From assembly GCA_046349875.1 (NCBI GenBank), contig JAXMBN010000008.1:107635-171634 (forward strand): a DNA stretch of 64,000 nt, read 5' to 3'. The stretch's first letter is position 1. Each line of letters opens with the position of its first letter. A model generated the notes under the pieces. It saw nothing but the letters and a program-made list of their open reading frames with translations. It did no database searches and was not told the origin of the DNA. Origin of the DNA: JAXMBN01 sp046349875 (GTDB lineage: Bacteria; Planctomycetota; Planctomycetia; Pirellulales; Pirellulaceae). The position numbers were made by a program, and so were the translations under genes. This document shows positions 18,397-26,819 of this stretch, in pieces.

Positions 18397-19545
18397 ATGC
18401 CCTTGGCAACCAGATCCGATTCACTGGAATGTTGGAAGGCCTTGGTTGGGAGGAGCATTGACCTCAGCAAGGACAGAGATCTCGTGTATTTGTTCTCATA
18501 CCCTACCGCAAAGCGCTGCCCCACTTCTATTCAACTTTGCAACGGACGACGCAGCATTCCTCATGCTGGATTCACACTGATTGAATTGTTGGTTGTGATC
18601 GCCATCATCGGCATCTTGGTCGGACTCCTGCTACCTGCGGTTCAGCAAGCGCGTGAGGCAGCGCGGCGCATCCAGTGCGTCAACAATTTGAAACAACAAG
18701 CTTTAGCGCTTCACCTTTTCCATGACACTTACAAGCGTTTTCCTTCGGCTCATCAAATCGGTATGACTTGGTATTCAACCTATCAGCGTGAAGCTCCAGC
18801 TGCAGGTTTTACTACTGGGTCGACCTATCCCAAAGAAAGCCCTTTTTGGAGTTGGATGTTTCGCATTGGTCCCTATATGGAGCATACCAACCTTTACAAT
18901 GCAGCAGACATTCGAGGTGTTCCCGAAGCTTGGCCCTTTTTCCAAAAACTTCCTGATGGTCGCGTGCTCAACGGCTACTCGAATCCAAGTCTCAAATGCC
19001 CTTCCGATATTCGCAGCAATTTGAAATGGCAAGGTGGTCCTGGCGAAGAAGCATCGCTGACTTCGTATCTTGGAGTATCCGGCCGCAATCAATTCCGCGA
19101 AGCCGGCGGACAAGATGGAATACTCTATGTCAATTCTTCGGTACGCATGGCATCGATTACCGATGGCACTTCCAACACGCTCATGATCGGTGAACGTCCA
19201 CCAGCAAGTTCTTTGTACTACGGTTGGCAATGGGCGGGAGTAGGAGACGAACCACGTTTTGGAGCCACGGATGTTGTCCTTGGAGTCTTGGAACGACCAC
19301 TAACTCCAACGGCGCAACCCGACTTTTATCGGCCAGGCAAGGTTCAGGATCCGCAAAGTTTGGAGCGTTACCATTTTTGGAGCCTCCATCCCGGCGGAGG
19401 CAATTGGGCGATGGCCGATGGTAGTGTACGATTCATTCCTTACACTGTGGGTGGTCCTCAAAGCACGGATCCTAACGCCACGCCATCGATTCTCGAGGCA
19501 CTCGCGACGCGAGCGGCCTCCGAAGTGAATACCAACCTGGACTGA
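18397..19545 (+). CDS. DUF1559 prepilin-type N-terminal cleavage/methylation protein
   Basis: Pseudopilin-like protein with the prepilin signature HAGFTLIELLVVIAIIGILVG, the LLPAVQQAREAARRIQCVNNLKQQ helix, DGTSNTLMIGE and the C-terminal HPGGGNWAMADGSVRF motif. From 18397 the leader before FTLIELL is long (about 57 residues) and has no ribosome site. An in-frame GTG at 18484, with AAGGA about 10 nt upstream, would give a more usual leader of about 28 residues. A small lipoprotein gene follows 7 nt after the stop. The function of the family is unknown. Confidence 0.9.
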   Translation: MPLATRSDSLECWKALVGRSIDLSKDRDLVYLFSYPTAKRCPTSIQLCNGRRSIPHAGFTLIELLVVIAIIGILVGLLLPAVQQAREAARRIQCVNNLKQQALALHLFHDTYKRFPSAHQIGMTWYSTYQREAPAAGFTTGSTYPKESPFWSWMFRIGPYMEHTNLYNAADIRGVPEAWPFFQKLPDGRVLNGYSNPSLKCPSDIRSNLKWQGGPGEEASLTSYLGVSGRNQFREAGGQDGILYVNSSVRMASITDGTSNTLMIGERPPASSLYYGWQWAGVGDEPRFGATDVVLGVLERPLTPTAQPDFYRPGKVQDPQSLERYHFWSLHPGGGNWAMADGSVRFIPYTVGGPQSTDPNATPSILEALATRAASEVNTNLD

Positions 19546-19552
19546 TTGTTCC

Positions 19553-19711
19553 ATGCCATTCTTTCGCCAATTGATTGTTTGTTTACTGTTGTGTGTTCCT
19601 TTTTGCTTTGGTTGCGCCCAAAAGGACCCACAACCCTCGAAAGACTCCATTCCTCCCATCCCACCCGGCAGAACAAGCGGCACAGAAAATCTCGCACCGC
19701 CCAGCCAATGA
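19553..19711 (+). CDS. Small lipoprotein (52 aa) paired with DUF1559 gene
   Basis: A 52-codon reading frame starting 7 nt after the DUF1559 stop. It has a basic N-terminus (MPFFRQ), a hydrophobic core (LIVCLLLCVPFCFG) and a lipobox FGC with Cys21. The short mature tail is rich in Pro, Ser and Lys. It matches the small lipoprotein at 8171 in position and build but not in length. The architecture and placement make it a likely real gene despite its size. Confidence 0.65.
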   Translation: MPFFRQLIVCLLLCVPFCFGCAQKDPQPSKDSIPPIPPGRTSGTENLAPPSQ

Positions 19712-19762
19712 TGACGTACTTCTTTTGACTCTCCCCGTTCATTCTCTGTTGTTTGGGTTCTC

Positions 19763-20746
19763 ATGCGCATTCTTATCACTGGTGGCTCAGGTTTCATTGG
19801 ATCTCATCTGACGCGATGGTTCCTTCAACGGGGTGACCAAGTCATCGTGGTCGATGACCTGAGTACAGGTAAAGCTGTCAACCTAGCTGAGGTCGCTCAC
19901 CACCCCCAGCTCGAGATTCTTCACGCCGACTTGGCCAATCCAGCCCTGGTTCGTGAGCTCTGCGGCCGCGTCGATGCGGTTTATCACTTGGCAGCGGCCG
20001 TGGGTGTAGCACTCATCGCCAAACATCCCATCGAAACGATCCATCGCAACATCTATCCGACACAGCTTTTGCTCGATGAATTGCGTTCACTCCATGCGCA
20101 AGGGCGATCGGTTCCTCTTTTTCTCGCCAGTACCAGCGAAGTCTATGGCAAGAATCCCAAGAGTGTTTGGAATGAAGAAGATGACCTCGTCTTTGGAGCC
20201 ACCACCAAGCCACGTTGGAGCTATGGGGCAAGCAAAGCCATCGATGAATTTCTCGCCCTCGCATGTTTTCGCGAAGTTGCGCTGCCTGTCGTGATTGCGA
20301 GGTTTTTCAATGTAGTGGGACCTCGGCAAACCGGTGCCTACGGTATGGTGCTACCTCGTTTTGTCGAAGCAGCGATGAATCATCAACCATTGATCGTTCA
20401 CGATGATGGACAACAACAGCGATGCTTCGCGCACGTCCAAGATATCGTTCAAGCCATCGTTCGACTCACGGAAACACCTTCCACGCATGGACGTGTCTAC
20501 AATTTAGGATCGGACTCCCCCATTTCGATTCTCGATTTGGCAAAGAGGGTCATCGCGATTGTCAATCCGCAAGCGACCATACAATTTCAATCCTACGCGG
20601 ATGCGTACGATCCCGATTTTGAAGATATTCGACGACGCGTTCCTGATCTTCAACGTATCAAGACTGCCATCAGCTATCAGCCTCAGCATGATTTAGATTC
20701 GGTCATCCACGATGTTTGGAATTGGATGAAATCGGCGAGTGCCTAG
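19763..20746 (+). CDS. NAD-dependent epimerase/dehydratase (nucleotide-sugar)
   Basis: A 327-residue extended short-chain dehydrogenase of the nucleotide-sugar type. It has the NAD motif GGSGFIGSHL, the acidic strand end VVDDLSTG, the Ser-Thr-Ser stretch ASTSEVYG and the catalytic YGASK pair. RFFNVVGPRQ and GQQQRCFAHVQDIVQA fit the UDP-sugar epimerase/decarboxylase group. It probably reshapes a UDP- or GDP-sugar for surface glycan; the exact substrate cannot be assigned. It is followed 45 nt later by a small unknown gene on the same strand. Confidence 0.88.
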   Translation: MRILITGGSGFIGSHLTRWFLQRGDQVIVVDDLSTGKAVNLAEVAHHPQLEILHADLANPALVRELCGRVDAVYHLAAAVGVALIAKHPIETIHRNIYPTQLLLDELRSLHAQGRSVPLFLASTSEVYGKNPKSVWNEEDDLVFGATTKPRWSYGASKAIDEFLALACFREVALPVVIARFFNVVGPRQTGAYGMVLPRFVEAAMNHQPLIVHDDGQQQRCFAHVQDIVQAIVRLTETPSTHGRVYNLGSDSPISILDLAKRVIAIVNPQATIQFQSYADAYDPDFEDIRRRVPDLQRIKTAISYQPQHDLDSVIHDVWNWMKSASA

Positions 20747-20791
20747 CGATCGTTCCATGACTCTTGAGCTTGAGCCCCCAGTGCACCTTTG

Positions 20792-21187
20792 ATGAACCCT
20801 CAACCGCACCGCATCCGACTTTTGGGACCGTGGTCGATCGACATCCAGACGGACGTTGTGAAAATTGGGCGTTCCTTCCATTCTCCACGAGGGCTGGAGC
20901 AATGCGACCAAGTCCAACTTGGGCTTCACTTTCCCACCGATGTGGTTCTCACCCGAATCGAGCTAGATGGTCGAGAACTCCCCTGCCCTGCATTGTCCGG
21001 TCTCTTCGTGCACGATATTCGAGATATACTAGAACAAGGTTCCGCGAATACATTACGACGTTTGACCATTGACCTTGCCCGGGGACCATGGATCAACCAG
21101 GATTGGGGAACCCGATTTCGGCCATCTCAAGAATCGCCCCTTCTTTGGGATGCATGGCTCGATATCTTCGATGCTTCGTCTCGATAA
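20792..21187 (+). CDS. Conserved-looking hypothetical protein
   Basis: A 131-residue soluble protein with no signal peptide or membrane helix. It starts RIRLLGPWSIDIQ, continues in alternating beta-type sequence (DQVQLGLHFPTDVVLTRIELDG) and ends in a Trp-rich stretch (GPWINQDWGTRF, LLWDAWLDIF). The opening recalls jelly-roll sugar-binding modules, but the match is too weak for a call. It lies between the epimerase and DUF1080 genes on the same strand, so co-transcription is likely. I chose the ATG at 20792. Confidence 0.6.
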   Translation: MNPQPHRIRLLGPWSIDIQTDVVKIGRSFHSPRGLEQCDQVQLGLHFPTDVVLTRIELDGRELPCPALSGLFVHDIRDILEQGSANTLRRLTIDLARGPWINQDWGTRFRPSQESPLLWDAWLDIFDASSR

Positions 21188-21220
21188 CCAGCGACTTCAT
21201 TCTGTGATCTGCGGTTTGCA

Positions 21221-22546
21221 ATGCTTCAGAAACCACCTTCGTATGCCTATTGGCTTAGACATTTCCTTCCCTTGGCCCTCTTGCTTCTAGGCATTGGCAC
21301 TTTCGTAGGATGTCCATCCAAATCCAAAGACAACCCTGCGGTACAGACCGCAACTACCAATTCTTCCTCGCCCACTGTTTCATCCGAATCCGAGACATCG
21401 GACGCTGCAAGCGACGACGACGATTCACTTAAGAAATCGCTCCTAGAAAATCGTCTTACTCCTGAAGAACTCGCCCAAGGCTGGGTTCGACTTTTCGATG
21501 GTCACACCTTCATGGGTTGGGATTTAGAATCCTCCAAAGCCAAATGGAAAATCGAAGAAGGAGCTCTGGTCGCTGAAGAAGGCGAGATGAGTCTCCTATG
21601 TACAACATCTACTTTTGCCGACTACGAATTGATGGTTGAGTTTCAAGCGGATGCCAAAGTGAATAGTGGCGTCTTTCTTCGAACGCCACTCGAACCCACC
21701 GATCCGAAAAGCGATTGTATCGAACTGAACATTGCTCCCGTCGACAATCCTTTTCCAACTGCCAGTTTGGTTGGTCGCAGTCGAGCAGAACCTGATGTGG
21801 TCGGCCCATTGGAAGAAGAAGCTTGGCATACCTTTCATGCTTTGCTCGATGGTGACCATATCCAAATTTGGATCGATGGAAAGCAGGTTGTTGATTATGT
21901 CGACACTACTCGCTTAGTTGCCGGCCGAATCGGACTTCAGTTTCGTGAAGGGACTGTTCGCTTCAAGAACATTCGTTTGAGACCCATCCTTCTCAACACG
22001 ATGCTCCCTGCGCAAGACCTTTCACAATGGCAACCGTCAAAGACTCCATCGGCGTTCCAGCTCGACAAAGACGGAGTACTTCACATCGAGAAAGCCAAAG
22101 AGGCGATCGAGTTCCTTCAGCCACTGCAAAACTTCTGTTTTCAAACCGAGTTCCAAGCGTCCGAACGAATGGCTCCCGCTTCGATTCGCCTTCGCGGCCC
22201 CTTCGGCAATGCCACTCAAGGATATCGCTGCTGGCTCGGCATTCCTTCCAACCGAAAAGATGCCAAAGATCCACTTCTACCTACCGGGTCATTGCAATCG
22301 CAAAGGGCGCGTGTCACACTCGGCGAGGAACAAGGCTGGACAAATCTCACCATCGCAGCACATGGCAGGCACATGGCAACTTGGGTCGATGGAATCCAAG
22401 TCATCGATTGGGTCGATCCCCGTGCACCCGACGAAGATCCTCAAAAAGGATATCGCGCCGAAGCTGGTTCCTTGTTGCTCGAATCGAATTCGGACCAAGG
22501 AGAAGTCTCCTTCCGCAACATGAAGTGCATGCCCATATCGCAATAG
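21221..22546 (+). CDS. DUF1080 (3-keto-disaccharide hydrolase-like) lipoprotein, two domains
   Basis: A 441-residue lipoprotein. The signal has a basic N-terminus and a long hydrophobic core ending in lipobox FVGC (Cys31), then an acidic Ser/Asp linker (to about 70). Domain 1 (about 80-260) is a DUF1080/LamG-like jelly roll with GWVRLFDGHTFMGWDL, FADYELMVEFQ, NSGVFLRTPLE and RFKNIRLRPI. Domain 2 (about 265-440) repeats the fold in more degenerate form with ASIRLRGPFGN and VSFRNMKCM. The family is linked to sugar hydrolysis or binding and is common in planctomycetes. The gene ends 30 nt from the convergent RING gene. Confidence 0.87.
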   Translation: MLQKPPSYAYWLRHFLPLALLLLGIGTFVGCPSKSKDNPAVQTATTNSSSPTVSSESETSDAASDDDDSLKKSLLENRLTPEELAQGWVRLFDGHTFMGWDLESSKAKWKIEEGALVAEEGEMSLLCTTSTFADYELMVEFQADAKVNSGVFLRTPLEPTDPKSDCIELNIAPVDNPFPTASLVGRSRAEPDVVGPLEEEAWHTFHALLDGDHIQIWIDGKQVVDYVDTTRLVAGRIGLQFREGTVRFKNIRLRPILLNTMLPAQDLSQWQPSKTPSAFQLDKDGVLHIEKAKEAIEFLQPLQNFCFQTEFQASERMAPASIRLRGPFGNATQGYRCWLGIPSNRKDAKDPLLPTGSLQSQRARVTLGEEQGWTNLTIAAHGRHMATWVDGIQVIDWVDPRAPDEDPQKGYRAEAGSLLLESNSDQGEVSFRNMKCMPISQ

Positions 22547-22576
22547 ACACGTCTAGAACGCATGCCCTTCTACGAT

Positions 22577-23389
22577 TTAGGACTGCGTTACTTCACGGGC
22601 ATCTTCGCAAGCACAGCCAAAGGTGCTGCAACGTCCATTGAATTCCCAACAATCGCGATGGTGGATCGATCCGCAACGTTGGCACTGAAGCCATGACTTA
22701 GCTACGGCTTGACCACAAATCGCGCATGTCCGGACCAAGGGTGCTTGCTGGGAACTCGATTCGAGTCGCTGCGATGAAGAATTCGCAAGCGTATTTCGCT
22801 TCGAAGGAGGAATGAAATCGATCTCTTGATGAGCATGGACCTGCATCTGATCGACAAACGCGAGAACGCATTCCACCCATCGTTCCGCGGATCGTCCAGC
22901 TTGTCCTTCAAAGACTCCTTCAAAGACACACTTTCCTTGCTGGACAGCCATACGACATCCACGGCATTGCGAGATCGTGATCCACTCGCATAAATCCCAT
23001 CCCGCACGCTCACCCAGCAATGCATAGATCTGCTCGGGATGGGACGCCAGCAGTCGATGCGTTCCCTTCACCGGGAGCTCCAAGGGATAAACCGGTCCAC
23101 TTTGCCGCAACAGATTGTCGGTGGCTACTTCCCAGTCCCAAGTAAAATCCAACCATTCTTTCGATTCTATCCGCAGCGAGATCCGACCCAATCGGTGCTG
23201 AAAGGATCCAAGCAAAGTAATGGAACCTCGCTGAAACCGCAGAGCCGTTCCAGACCAGGACCATACCGGCGTGGCATGGAAGCGTTCTTTCCAAGGTTGG
23301 ATAAGACGCTGCGTTGCTCTTGTTCGCTGAATCGTCCATACCATCCAGCAGATGGTGAGAAAGACCGCACTGGCAATCCAGTAGCCCAT
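22577..23389 (-). CDS. Membrane-anchored prokaryotic RING-finger protein
   Basis: A 270-residue protein with one N-terminal transmembrane helix (about residues 3-20), a middle domain of unknown type (about 40-190), a Ser/Gln linker (200-218) and a C-terminal RING-like treble clef. The likely zinc ligands are Cys222, Cys225, Cys236, Cys239, His244, Cys247, Cys254 and Cys259; the CxxC-CxxC-HxxCW-GxC pattern fits the prokaryotic RING families described with bacterial ubiquitin-like systems. It starts 14 nt after the JAB gene, which follows an E1-like gene. I infer an E3-like or adaptor role at the membrane; no enzymatic activity can be read. It could also be a plain zinc-binding membrane protein. 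Confidence 0.78.
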   Translation of the reverse strand: MGYWIASAVFLTICWMVWTIQRTRATQRLIQPWKERFHATPVWSWSGTALRFQRGSITLLGSFQHRLGRISLRIESKEWLDFTWDWEVATDNLLRQSGPVYPLELPVKGTHRLLASHPEQIYALLGERAGWDLCEWITISQCRGCRMAVQQGKCVFEGVFEGQAGRSAERWVECVLAFVDQMQVHAHQEIDFIPPSKRNTLANSSSQRLESSSQQAPLVRTCAICGQAVAKSWLQCQRCGSIHHRDCWEFNGRCSTFGCACEDAREVTQS

Positions 23390-23403
23390 GGGGAAGACCT
23401 TAT

Positions 23404-24075
23404 TTACCCATCGACGTCGAACGCTTCCGATCGCAAAACAGCTTGCTCTGCTGTCGAGCGCAAGTACAACGCTGGCCGAGGCAACATCGATTGTCGGCGA
23501 TCATCCCACTCAAACGCCCCAGCTTCTTTTCGCGCCGGGTCGATCACGATGGCAAGATGATGAAGTTCTGGAAAGAAACTCTTACAGATGAACTCATCCA
23601 TCGAGGATAAGAAAATACCCCAGTTCGGATGCGTGTGATACCAACCCAAAATGGCCAACGGCGTGACCGACTCTTGATACTTACGAGCCACTGCCTGCCA
23701 TGTATCGTGCGTGAATCGCAAACTTGCAGACGTGGACTCTTGATACTCGGCCTGAATCATTCCTTGAATCCAAATGCCACCTCGTTCATGATTCTCGCTC
23801 GCACCCCAAACACTCCCGAGCAAGAATCCGCCCACTTCGATCGATGGATTCTTGATCGCATGCAGAATCATTCTTTGCCAAACCGGATCATCGATGACCA
23901 CATCTCGAGGGCGACTTGATAAGGTCGTGGGAGCATTATGCTGCAGCTTGATGAGTGACAATCGATCACTCCCTGCGGACCAAGGCGATCCCAAATCAAT
24001 GGGTGGAGATACCTGCACTTCCCCCAATGCGATTCCATCTGTTTCTACATTTTCCCAGGGGCGTTCAAATGACAT
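23404..24075 (-). CDS. JAB/MPN (JAMM) metallopeptidase, deubiquitinase-like
   Basis: A 223-residue cytoplasmic protein. The JAMM zinc site is complete: Glu80 in SIEVGGFLLG, the H-x-H pair His147/His149 in GWYHTHP, Ser157 and Asp160 in FLSSMD. This matches eukaryotic JAMM deubiquitinases and prokaryotic JAB proteins that process ubiquitin-like modifiers or cleave isopeptides. Residues 1-55 are an unrecognised extension. AGGA lies 7 nt before the ATG. It sits between the E1-like gene (107 nt upstream, with a 37-codon frame in between) and the RING gene (14 nt downstream), all in one direction. Function as a modifier-releasing peptidase is inferred from family and neighbours. Confidence 0.88.
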   Translation of the reverse strand: MSFERPWENVETDGIALGEVQVSPPIDLGSPWSAGSDRLSLIKLQHNAPTTLSSRPRDVVIDDPVWQRMILHAIKNPSIEVGGFLLGSVWGASENHERGGIWIQGMIQAEYQESTSASLRFTHDTWQAVARKYQESVTPLAILGWYHTHPNWGIFLSSMDEFICKSFFPELHHLAIVIDPARKEAGAFEWDDRRQSMLPRPALYLRSTAEQAVLRSEAFDVDG

Positions 24076-24178
24076 CTTTGTTCCTAACCTTGACTCTTTC
24101 CTTCATTCGGGCAACTTCTTCGTCCGCCAAGTAGCCTAAGCATACCATGTCATTCTTGCTCAGGTGGTCCTGTTGCAT
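24065..24178 (-). CDS. Possible 37-residue ORF between E1 and JAB genes
   Basis: A short open frame beginning 4 nt after the E1 stop and ending 11 nt inside the JAB gene. It reads as a charged helical peptide (MQQDHLSKNDMVC, then LADEEVARMKERVKVRNK) with one Cys. About 62 percent of its third codon positions are G or C, which would fit coding use, but it has no clear ribosome site. It is far too short for a ubiquitin fold and has no C-terminal Gly-Gly. It may be a real coupling peptide or chance. Confidence 0.3.
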   Translation of the reverse strand: MQQDHLSKNDMVCLGYLADEEVARMKERVKVRNKDVI

Positions 24179-24182
24179 GTTT

Positions 24183-25343
24183 CTACGTCAATGAACAACC
24201 AGGCAATACGATCGTCTTCACCCGATCTTGACTTGAAAGTCGAATCCAATCGGCCGAAGGTATCGCCAGATCGTGCAATTTCCAAGCAGATACCGCGGAT
24301 ACCGCATCAACGCTGGAAATCCACTCAGGCGCCATCCATTCTTTGCACGATGAGCAACGAGCTATCTCTTCCTGAATTTCTCTTCTCGGTGGATCCAATG
24401 GCACCACCCAATCACAGCCTTGACAAGTCAATCGAGCGATCAATGGACGCTCCAATCGCAACGTCCACTCACCACGCCACTTCTCGCGAGCCTCATCTAA
24501 GATCTGCGATACCGTGAGATTCAAAAGATCTTCGCGATCCGAACAATCCCAATCGATATCCCATACCTCATGGCTCAAACAGGACGGCTTGGTTGGAAGT
24601 TGAACGCGATACATGGTGTCGACCATCCCGTTCCATATCAAGGAATGCCCCCAAGGGACCTCCATACCATGGAGTACCTTCAATGCAAGTTGAGCCTGCC
24701 AGGCGCCAACGATCGATGCCATGGTCGGGGTCGTCGGAAGGGAACGCACGGGAACTCGATCCGTCCGCATGCCAGTACAACTATAACGGGCATTCATGAG
24801 CCGATAGTCGTCTTCCTTCAACCCACACTCGTAACACGCTCCATGCTCGCCATGAAACAACTGCACGGTCCCTTGGAGTTCGCCCAAGCCTCCATCGATC
24901 CAACCTTTGCGCAATCTTCGACAACAACGATTCAACCACAGGCGAGCTTCACGGTTATCAAGACACCCAAGAATCAAATCGCATCGATGCAACCACTCCA
25001 GGCCGATGTCGGTTTGAAGATCCGCCACACACGGGATCGCATGGAGATCGGGATAGAGTTCCTGGGCAGATCGGCAGGCCACCTCTGCTTTGGGTTGCCC
25101 ACAATCTTGATTGCGAAACAATACCGATCGAACGAGGTTGCTCGCCTCGATTCGATCGCGATCGATCACGACCACTCGACCAATGCCGATCAATGCAAGA
25201 TTCTTGAGCACTTCATTGCCCAGAGCACCTGCGCCAACCACCATGATCGTGGCATTCGCAAGCCGCTCTTGATCCCACCATGAAATCGATCGAAAACGAT
25301 CGAAGCGATCTTCGGCTTGGATTTCAAAGGGCTCGTTTGCCAT
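24183..25343 (-). CDS. E1/ThiF-like activating enzyme with C-terminal zinc ribbon
   Basis: A 386-residue protein of the ThiF/MoeB/E1 superfamily, which adenylates the C-terminal Gly of ubiquitin-like proteins. The ATP site is VVGAGALG (35-42), then the Asp61-x-Asp63 strand end, Asn69 and Arg72 in ASNLVRSV, Lys85 and CLDN (127-130). Cys170/Cys173 may bind zinc, and Cys189 in RYSCTGM is the best candidate for the thioester cysteine. About 130 residues after the core end in a zinc ribbon (Cys307, Cys310, Cys330, Cys333), not typical of MoeB. JAB and RING genes follow directly, which favours protein conjugation over cofactor synthesis. A separate MoeB with MoaD exists at 43-44 kb. Confidence 0.88.
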   Translation of the reverse strand: MANEPFEIQAEDRFDRFRSISWWDQERLANATIMVVGAGALGNEVLKNLALIGIGRVVVIDRDRIEASNLVRSVLFRNQDCGQPKAEVACRSAQELYPDLHAIPCVADLQTDIGLEWLHRCDLILGCLDNREARLWLNRCCRRLRKGWIDGGLGELQGTVQLFHGEHGACYECGLKEDDYRLMNARYSCTGMRTDRVPVRSLPTTPTMASIVGAWQAQLALKVLHGMEVPWGHSLIWNGMVDTMYRVQLPTKPSCLSHEVWDIDWDCSDREDLLNLTVSQILDEAREKWRGEWTLRLERPLIARLTCQGCDWVVPLDPPRREIQEEIARCSSCKEWMAPEWISSVDAVSAVSAWKLHDLAIPSADWIRLSSQDRVKTIVLPGCSLT

Positions 25344-25394
25344 AACTGCTTCGATCCATCTTGGTGCACATAGAATCCATCCACATCTCTACCG

Positions 25395-25853
25395 TTACCA
25401 ACGGAGGATGGACGGTGACCCTACAGGTACAGCAGGCACATAAACGGGAAGAAATGGGCGCCCAAAAAGAGAGGGTCGCGCAACGACGACTGGAGTCGGT
25501 ACGACCACAGGCCGAGCAACCACTACTGGAACCGATGACGGTGCAACGAGATCCGGACGCAAGACCGTGACCGATCCATATCCCACTTGGTAGGGAACGC
25601 CCTGAGAATAGGAAGGAACACTCGTTGCATAAGTGGGTACGCTCGATGAATAGGTAGGTACACCCGACACGACCGAAGGATTTTGGACCACTGACGGATA
25701 GGTGGGATAGGTTGGAAGGGTCGGATCCACCACGCCACCAACCGAATAGACCGTATAGCTTCCATAGGAACCGTAGGCTTGAGCTTGCACGCTTTCTCCC
25801 GAAAACGCCACGCCAACCAAAGCCAACATCCCAGCCCAAAGCGACTTTTTCAT
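25395..25853 (-). CDS. Secreted Val/Pro/Ser/Tyr-rich low-complexity protein
   Basis: A 152-residue exported protein. Signal peptide MKKSLWAGMLALVGVAFSGESVQAQA, then low-complexity sequence built from Tyr-Gly-Ser-Tyr, Pro-Thr-Tyr-Pro, Val-Pro-Ser/Thr-Tyr and Val-Val-Val-Ala-Arg-Pro units. No domain is recognisable; it resembles extended surface or matrix proteins. An AGGGG ribosome site lies 5 nt before the ATG. It ends 51 nt before the E1-like gene on the same strand, so it may share its transcript, but its exported nature argues against a direct part in the cytoplasmic E1 step. Confidence 0.65.
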   Translation of the reverse strand: MKKSLWAGMLALVGVAFSGESVQAQAYGSYGSYTVYSVGGVVDPTLPTYPTYPSVVQNPSVVSGVPTYSSSVPTYATSVPSYSQGVPYQVGYGSVTVLRPDLVAPSSVPVVVARPVVVPTPVVVARPSLFGRPFLPVYVPAVPVGSPSILRW

Positions 25854-26042
25854 ACGGTCCCCTATCTCTTCGTTGAATGCTCAAATGACGAGGCAGCGAT
25901 TCAATGTTCGGGTTATGCCGATTATTCCGGCGATGCGGTCTTCCGACGACATCTCCTCCCACTGGCTCCCTCGCTCTAGCTGTAATCTTAGGTTTGAAAA
26001 CTTCCAAACACCGACGTTCCATTGAGAAAATGAAGCGAAATC

Positions 26043-26819
26043 TCAGTCGTGTGCTCTCGAACGACGCTCATCAGGCAAAGAGATGAAATAAGCAAGCACG
26101 AATCCACCAACTACGCCGAGCGATAAGAACAACACAAACGGTTCCCATGAATGCGACCAACTCCAATTATCGGTGAGTGTCGTACCGAGAATGGCCCCCA
26201 AGGTTGCCAAGGGAAAGAACAAGGCCGCCATGATGTTGAGCCGGTGTGCAGAGACCGTCATTTGATGACTAGCTTTGGCTTGCTCTTCCGCCCTTCTCAC
26301 TACGGCCACTTCCATTCGGTTCTTGGAGTCATCATAAAGAAGCTCCCCTTGTCGCGATAACTCATAGGCATAATCTCGCAGGTCGATTAAATCGCGATCA
26401 TCAATCGCTTGCTTACGCGACTCTTCCAAGACTTCGTAGAGGTTGCGCATCGACCGCACCACCGGTGCAAGTCCTTCAAGCAACTGGAGATACTCATGCG
26501 ACGTGAGTGCCTTGGTCTCAAGCGATTCAAAGTGCTCGAGCTTTTCGCTGAAGCGTTCGAGATGTTCGCGTATGGCCGCGCTCCCCTGCACCTCCGTATT
26601 GGACTTCCAGACTCCTTTATCATCCTTCCAAAAGACCACACCGCGACGACTTCGTTCATTCGCTTCAGGAACGTGATGCGCCAAGATCAGCAACTGGTTT
26701 CCCGATTGCATGACCCGCTGTCTTCCCACTTGCGTTCCCACGCGATTGCGAAATTCGGCTGGCAAATTCCATTCTGTTGGAATCACCAAGGGCGGGGCCG
26801 TTTGCATTCCTCGTTTCAT
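26043..26819 (-). CDS. CorA-like two-helix membrane protein without the GMN motif
   Basis: A 258-residue protein with the CorA-type plan: a soluble N-terminal part (about 1-85), long helical coiled-coil stretches (about 85-195, e.g. IREHLERFSEKLEHFE, SMRNLYEVLEESRKQA) and two C-terminal transmembrane helices (about 195-250). The helix start RLNIMAALFFPLATLGAILG matches CorA, but the selectivity motif GMN is replaced by GTT, so magnesium transport is doubtful. Its ATG overlaps the stop codon of the MazG-like gene (TAATG), implying coupled translation. I infer a CorA-fold membrane protein of unknown role. Confidence 0.75.
   Translation of the reverse strand: MKRGMQTAPPLVIPTEWNLPAEFRNRVGTQVGRQRVMQSGNQLLILAHHVPEANERSRRGVVFWKDDKGVWKSNTEVQGSAAIREHLERFSEKLEHFESLETKALTSHEYLQLLEGLAPVVRSMRNLYEVLEESRKQAIDDRDLIDLRDYAYELSRQGELLYDDSKNRMEVAVVRRAEEQAKASHQMTVSAHRLNIMAALFFPLATLGAILGTTLTDNWSWSHSWEPFVLFLSLGVVGGFVLAYFISLPDERRSRAHD

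Noticed and set aside
22577..23389. Reading the middle domain of the RING protein as an E2 (ubiquitin-conjugating) domain
   Set aside because: The Cys residues there (134, 142, 145, 154, 174) lack an E2-like HPN or Cys-loop context, so no E2 claim is made.
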